Below are positions 60,891 through 64,000 of a DNA stretch of 64,000 nucleotides, in pieces. This DNA comes from Tenuibacillus multivorans (GTDB taxonomy: Bacteria; Bacillota; Bacilli; Bacillales; Alkalibacillaceae). The notes beneath the pieces were generated by a model. That model was not told the DNA's origin, ran no database searches, and saw nothing but the letters and a program-made list of their open reading frames with translations. Positions within the stretch are counted from its first letter, which is position 1. Each line of letters begins with the position of its first letter. The stretch is taken from NCBI RefSeq assembly GCF_900103915.1, contig NZ_FNIG01000002.1, forward strand, positions 356,536 through 420,535, given 5' to 3'. The translations under genes were made by a program, and so were the position numbers.

Positions 60891-61248
60891 AGACACCATC
60901 CTTTTAGAGTTTGTTTCATTATATTGGCGGTTCAAAGGATTTAGAAGTTATATTTCAATCTATTGACCTATTATATTTCTCCTCTTTCCGTTATTTAACA
61001 CGATATTTCAAAAAACGAATGATCGGTTCCGTAAATTTATATTTTACTGAAAAAATTTTCCCGTTATGAAAGCGGTTTTTCCATAATTTTTTGTAACCGT
61101 TTCCTTTATGATTTCGTTAACGATTAAATCGTTTTCATATTAATTTTGTAATTTTTCAATTAGAAAAAATAGTCAGAAATTATCCCTAGACATAGCGTCA
61201 TGACGGTGCTATAGTAATGATTAAAATTTTTCAGAGGAGGGATTAGGA
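60891..61248. other. Regulatory gap before the transporter operon
   Basis: No gene is seen. Besides the cre match at 61091 it holds AACGAT-TAA-ATCGTT at 61119-61133 and a second, imperfect cre-like sequence, ATGAAAGCGGTTTTT, near 61065. Several regulators may bind here. Confidence 0.5.
61091..61105 (+). promoter_or_regulatory. Catabolite-responsive element (CcpA site)
   Basis: TTGTAACCGTTTCCT fits the cre consensus WTGNAANCGNWNNCW at all fixed positions. It lies about 145 bp before the transporter start, so the operon is probably under carbon catabolite control. Confidence 0.6.
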
Positions 61249-62421
61249 ATGACGGAATTATTAAATCAGCCGTTGGTAGCTACAGTTTTAATCTTTGCAG
61301 TAATTGCACTTGGGGAATGGGTATCTATTATAACGAGGGCAAGAGTCCCGATGTTATTAACTGCTATGGTGAGTTTCCTAATCCTGTCTTGGACTGGTGT
61401 GTTTCCAGATGACATCTTGGACCGTTCACAATTTGCTATTTTAGGTTCAATTTTAATTGGGCCAGCGATCGTTCATATGGGGACCATGATCCCGCTTACG
61501 GTTTTAAAGAAACAGTACAAAGCCGTCATCATCGCATTATGCGGGATTTTAATATCTGGTGTAATTGTCTTAGCCGTCGTATCTTTCATATTTAACTATG
61601 AAACGGCTGTCGCAGGGATTGGACCGATCAGTGGTGGGGTTGTCGCATTACTGATTACCTCAGAAAAATTAACCGAATTAGGTTTAACAGCGATCGTCGT
61701 GATACCCGCTTTAGTCGTTGCATTCCAAGGTGTGATGGGAATGCCACTTGCGCTTAATTTTATGCGCCGCTATGCTGCCAAAATCAAAAGTGGCATTGAT
61801 GATGGTTCATTTGTTCCAATGAATGGGCAAACAAACGAAACTAACGAACACACAAAAAAGCAAGGTCCACTTAAATCGAGTGCAACCATTAAATTATTTC
61901 TAGTTTTTGTTGTCGGTGGTATTGGAGTTATACTAGGTGAATTTACTCCTATTCACTACAGCTTATGGTGTCTTGGTTTGGGTATTCTTTCAGTGAAAAT
62001 AGGCTTGCTCGAGCAAGAATCTCTTATTAAAGCTAACTCATTCACTTTGACAATGATCGGGATTATCTTTGTTGTCATTGGAACGATGGCCGATGTGACA
62101 CCACAGCAGGTAATAGAACATCTACCTGCCGTTGTGACGATTTTAATTCTTGGAACAGCAGGAATTGCTTTAGGTGGTTTTATTGGTTCTAAACTTGTGA
62201 AATGGGATCCTTTCAAAGGAATGCCGGTTGCACTAACAGCTTTATTCGGATTCCCAGGAGATTACATCCTTTGTGAAGAAGTAAGTAGAAGTGTTGCAAG
62301 AAATGAAAAAGAAGAAAAGATGATTTTTGATGAATTGTTAACACCGATGTTAATCGGTGGATTTACAACAGTTACAGTTGCTTCAGTTGTAATAGCTGGC
62401 ATATTAATTCAAACACTTTAA
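61249..62421 (+). CDS. Multi-pass membrane transporter, unassigned
   Basis: A 390-residue protein with about ten to twelve membrane segments in two halves (LVATVLIFAVIALGEWVSII, then FLVFVVGGIGVILGEFTPIH) split by a polar loop at about residues 180-205. Glycine-rich parts (GIGPISGGVVALLI and GTAGIALGGFIGSKLV) resemble inverted repeats of GltS-like or related symporters. The substrate is probably the compound opened by the amidohydrolase coded 15 bp downstream. RBS GAGGAGGG. Confidence 0.7.
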   Translation: MTELLNQPLVATVLIFAVIALGEWVSIITRARVPMLLTAMVSFLILSWTGVFPDDILDRSQFAILGSILIGPAIVHMGTMIPLTVLKKQYKAVIIALCGILISGVIVLAVVSFIFNYETAVAGIGPISGGVVALLITSEKLTELGLTAIVVIPALVVAFQGVMGMPLALNFMRRYAAKIKSGIDDGSFVPMNGQTNETNEHTKKQGPLKSSATIKLFLVFVVGGIGVILGEFTPIHYSLWCLGLGILSVKIGLLEQESLIKANSFTLTMIGIIFVVIGTMADVTPQQVIEHLPAVVTILILGTAGIALGGFIGSKLVKWDPFKGMPVALTALFGFPGDYILCEEVSRSVARNEKEEKMIFDELLTPMLIGGFTTVTVASVVIAGILIQTL

Positions 62422-62436
62422 GGGGAGGAATAGACA

Positions 62437-63675
62437 ATGAGTCAAACATTATTTAAAAACGGTTTATTAATTGATGGAAATGGTGGTGAACCGAAAAAGG
62501 ATTTTGCTGTCGTAGTAGAGGATCATCAAATTGTATATGTCGGGCCAGAAGCTGAATACCAAGCGACAGGTCGAGAACAGGTAGTCGATGCTCAAGGTGG
62601 CGCGATTCTTCCGGGCTTCATTGATTCGCATGTGCATATGATGTTGGAATATACACCAATAGCTGAACGACTCACAACACCGTTTTCCTACATGTATTAT
62701 CAAGCTGAAAAATATTTAGAAGCCACGCTACAAGCTGGTATTACGTCCGTCAGAGATGCTCTAGGTACAGATTTAGGTGTCAAAAAAGCAGTTGAAGATG
62801 GCTTAATTGCTGGTCCACGTCTACAGCTTAGCATTAATGCGTTAACAATCACCGGTGGACATGGTGATGGCACACAACTCAATGGGGATGTTTTAGATCT
62901 TCTTCCATCGGGTCATCGTGGAATGCCTGATGGCCGATGTGATGGAGTTGCTGAAGTTCGTAAAAAAACTCGCGAAATGCTACGCGCTGGAGCTGAAGTG
63001 ATTAAAGTCCATGCAACTGGAGGTGTCTTAAGCCCTACCGACCATCCAGAATTCACGCAGTTTTCATTAGATGAATTAAAAGCGATTGTTGAAGAAGGTC
63101 GTTTCCGTAAAGGGGTTAAAGTCATGGCTCATGCTCAAGGGGCTGAAGGAATTAAAAATGCCGTTAAAGCTGGAATTCATTCCATCGAGCACGGTATTTT
63201 CATCGATGACGAAGCGATTGAACTAATGCTTGAGAATGGTACTTATCTTGTCCCAACATTGCTAGCTCCAGTTTCGGTATTAGAAACGGCTGAAGAAAAA
63301 GGAATGCCACAATCCGCAGTCGACAAATCTAAAGAAGTCATTGAACAGCATAAGGAAAGCTTTACAAAAGCCTATAAAGCCGGAATTAAGATAGCAATGG
63401 GTACTGATGCTGGCGTTATGAAGCATGGTACAAACTTACGCGAGCTTGACCTTATGGTTGAAGGCGGTATGACACCAATGGATAGTATTGTGGCGACCAC
63501 TAAAACCGCTGCAGAATGCCTAGGATGGGGTGAGCAGGTCGGAACATTAGAAAAAGGTAAACTGGCTGACCTTGTCGTTGTCAAAGGTAATCCATTAGAG
63601 GATATTGAATCCCTTTCAAATAATGATCAAATTCAATTTGTTATGAAAGATGGAAAAGTTGAGAAGAGAGTGTAA
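62437..63675 (+). CDS. Amidohydrolase, imidazolonepropionase/prolidase-like
   Basis: A 412-residue amidohydrolase with the first metal pair in GFIDSHVHMM, the lysine in EVIKVHATGGV, histidines in VMAHAQGAEG and SIEHGIFID and the aspartate in AMGTDAGVMKHG. It resembles metal-dependent carboxypeptidases or Xaa-Pro-type dipeptidases of that superfamily. It follows the transporter gene by 15 bp, with GGGGAGG between, and probably forms one uptake-and-hydrolysis operon. A long hairpin follows the stop. Confidence 0.9.
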   Translation: MSQTLFKNGLLIDGNGGEPKKDFAVVVEDHQIVYVGPEAEYQATGREQVVDAQGGAILPGFIDSHVHMMLEYTPIAERLTTPFSYMYYQAEKYLEATLQAGITSVRDALGTDLGVKKAVEDGLIAGPRLQLSINALTITGGHGDGTQLNGDVLDLLPSGHRGMPDGRCDGVAEVRKKTREMLRAGAEVIKVHATGGVLSPTDHPEFTQFSLDELKAIVEEGRFRKGVKVMAHAQGAEGIKNAVKAGIHSIEHGIFIDDEAIELMLENGTYLVPTLLAPVSVLETAEEKGMPQSAVDKSKEVIEQHKESFTKAYKAGIKIAMGTDAGVMKHGTNLRELDLMVEGGMTPMDSIVATTKTAAECLGWGEQVGTLEKGKLADLVVVKGNPLEDIESLSNNDQIQFVMKDGKVEKRV

Positions 63676-63731
63676 TCTAAACTGTGTAAGTAGAAGAGCG
63701 TACGGCTTCTATTTACTGGTTTAGATTTTTT
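63676..63731 (+). terminator. Long imperfect hairpin after the amidohydrolase gene
   Basis: TCTAAAC...TAGAAG and CTTCTA...GTTTAGA pair over some 20 positions with a few mismatches, followed by TTTTTT. The motif AAACTGTGTAAG inside recalls terminal inverted repeats of IS256-family elements, so the left end of the IS may lie here. Confidence 0.6.
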
Positions 63732-63775
63732 TATTTACCTAGACTGATTATATATGGAATTGGGAGGAATTCAAA

Positions 63776-64000
63776 ATGACAAAAATTAAGCGTGATCCGA
63801 AATCAGTCAATCTAGCTAATAAAATTATTGAAGAGTACCAACCCACATCAGTAGAAGAGATGCAAAGTGCTCTAAAAGACATTTTTGGTCCAATGTTTGA
63901 AGCGATGTTAAAAGGTGAAATGAATCACCACCTGGGCTATGAATCGAATGATAAGACTGAAAAAGATTCTACGAATCGAAGAAATGGTTATGGAAAGAAA
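63776..64000 (+). CDS. IS256-family transposase, N-terminal part
   Basis: 75 codons are visible from an ATG at 63776 with GGGAGGAAT upstream. The end KGEMNHHLGYESND and NRRNGYGKK is typical of IS256/Mutator-type (DDE) transposases. The gene continues beyond the window, so its integrity is unknown. It marks an insertion sequence just after the amidohydrolase operon. Confidence 0.92.
   Translation, partial: MTKIKRDPKSVNLANKIIEEYQPTSVEEMQSALKDIFGPMFEAMLKGEMNHHLGYESNDKTEKDSTNRRNGYGKK

Overview
The window looks like a chromosomal segment of a low-GC, spore-forming member of the Bacillaceae. Supporting signs are AT-rich DNA with strong AGGAGG-type ribosome binding sites, UUG and GUG starts, a YjcZ-type small sporulation protein, a LysM/GH18 spore-lysis-type enzyme, a PlcR-like regulator and a spore-polysaccharide-like pseudaminic acid cluster. 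It does not identify the genus.

1-10,212 is the right part of an integrated element. It carries the start of a type 1 BREX phage-defence operon (brxA, brxB and the N-terminal part of brxC, read leftward off the window), a plasmid/phage-like block (small unknown proteins, a KPGAEKL-type protein, RadC, a replication-initiator-like protein and a possible double RusA-like protein), a repressor, an excisionase and a tyrosine integrase. It ends in a 43-nt copy of the 3' part of tRNA-Val(GAC), followed by what looks like the tRNA gene's own terminator. An intact tRNA-Val gene is expected to the left, outside the window.

10,213-36,000 is mixed accessory chromosome: a winged-helix/nuclease protein, a GH18 protein with an apparent internal deletion, a cyclase-type hydrolase, a TetR/RND efflux operon with a coiled-coil partner, a LytTR/DUF3021 pair with a direct-repeat operator, several membrane proteins and transporters, an ANT(6)-like nucleotidyltransferase, and a PlcR-like regulator divergent from a 40-residue secreted peptide with a perfect PlcR-box match between them. 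A second PlcR-like regulator, without a visible peptide, lies divergent to a VOC/MFS pair. Around these are a stand-alone zinc-type S14 gene, a lipoprotein and two flavin reductases.

36,000-58,250 holds prfC, a second DAO-type oxidase, a frameshifted methyltransferase, and a group of unknown, possibly spore-related genes including a coiled-coil gene split at an A10 tract and a JAMM protein. A complete pseudaminic acid pathway (PseB, C, H, G, I, F) follows, with three transferase-like proteins and an extra epimerase, then an ECF sigma/anti-sigma pair. Three intergenic arrays with different cores all repeat at exactly 21 bp.

58,250-64,000 has UPF0180, a P1-type peptidase, an esterase, a putative CcpA-controlled transporter/amidohydrolase operon, and the start of an IS256-family transposase at the right edge.
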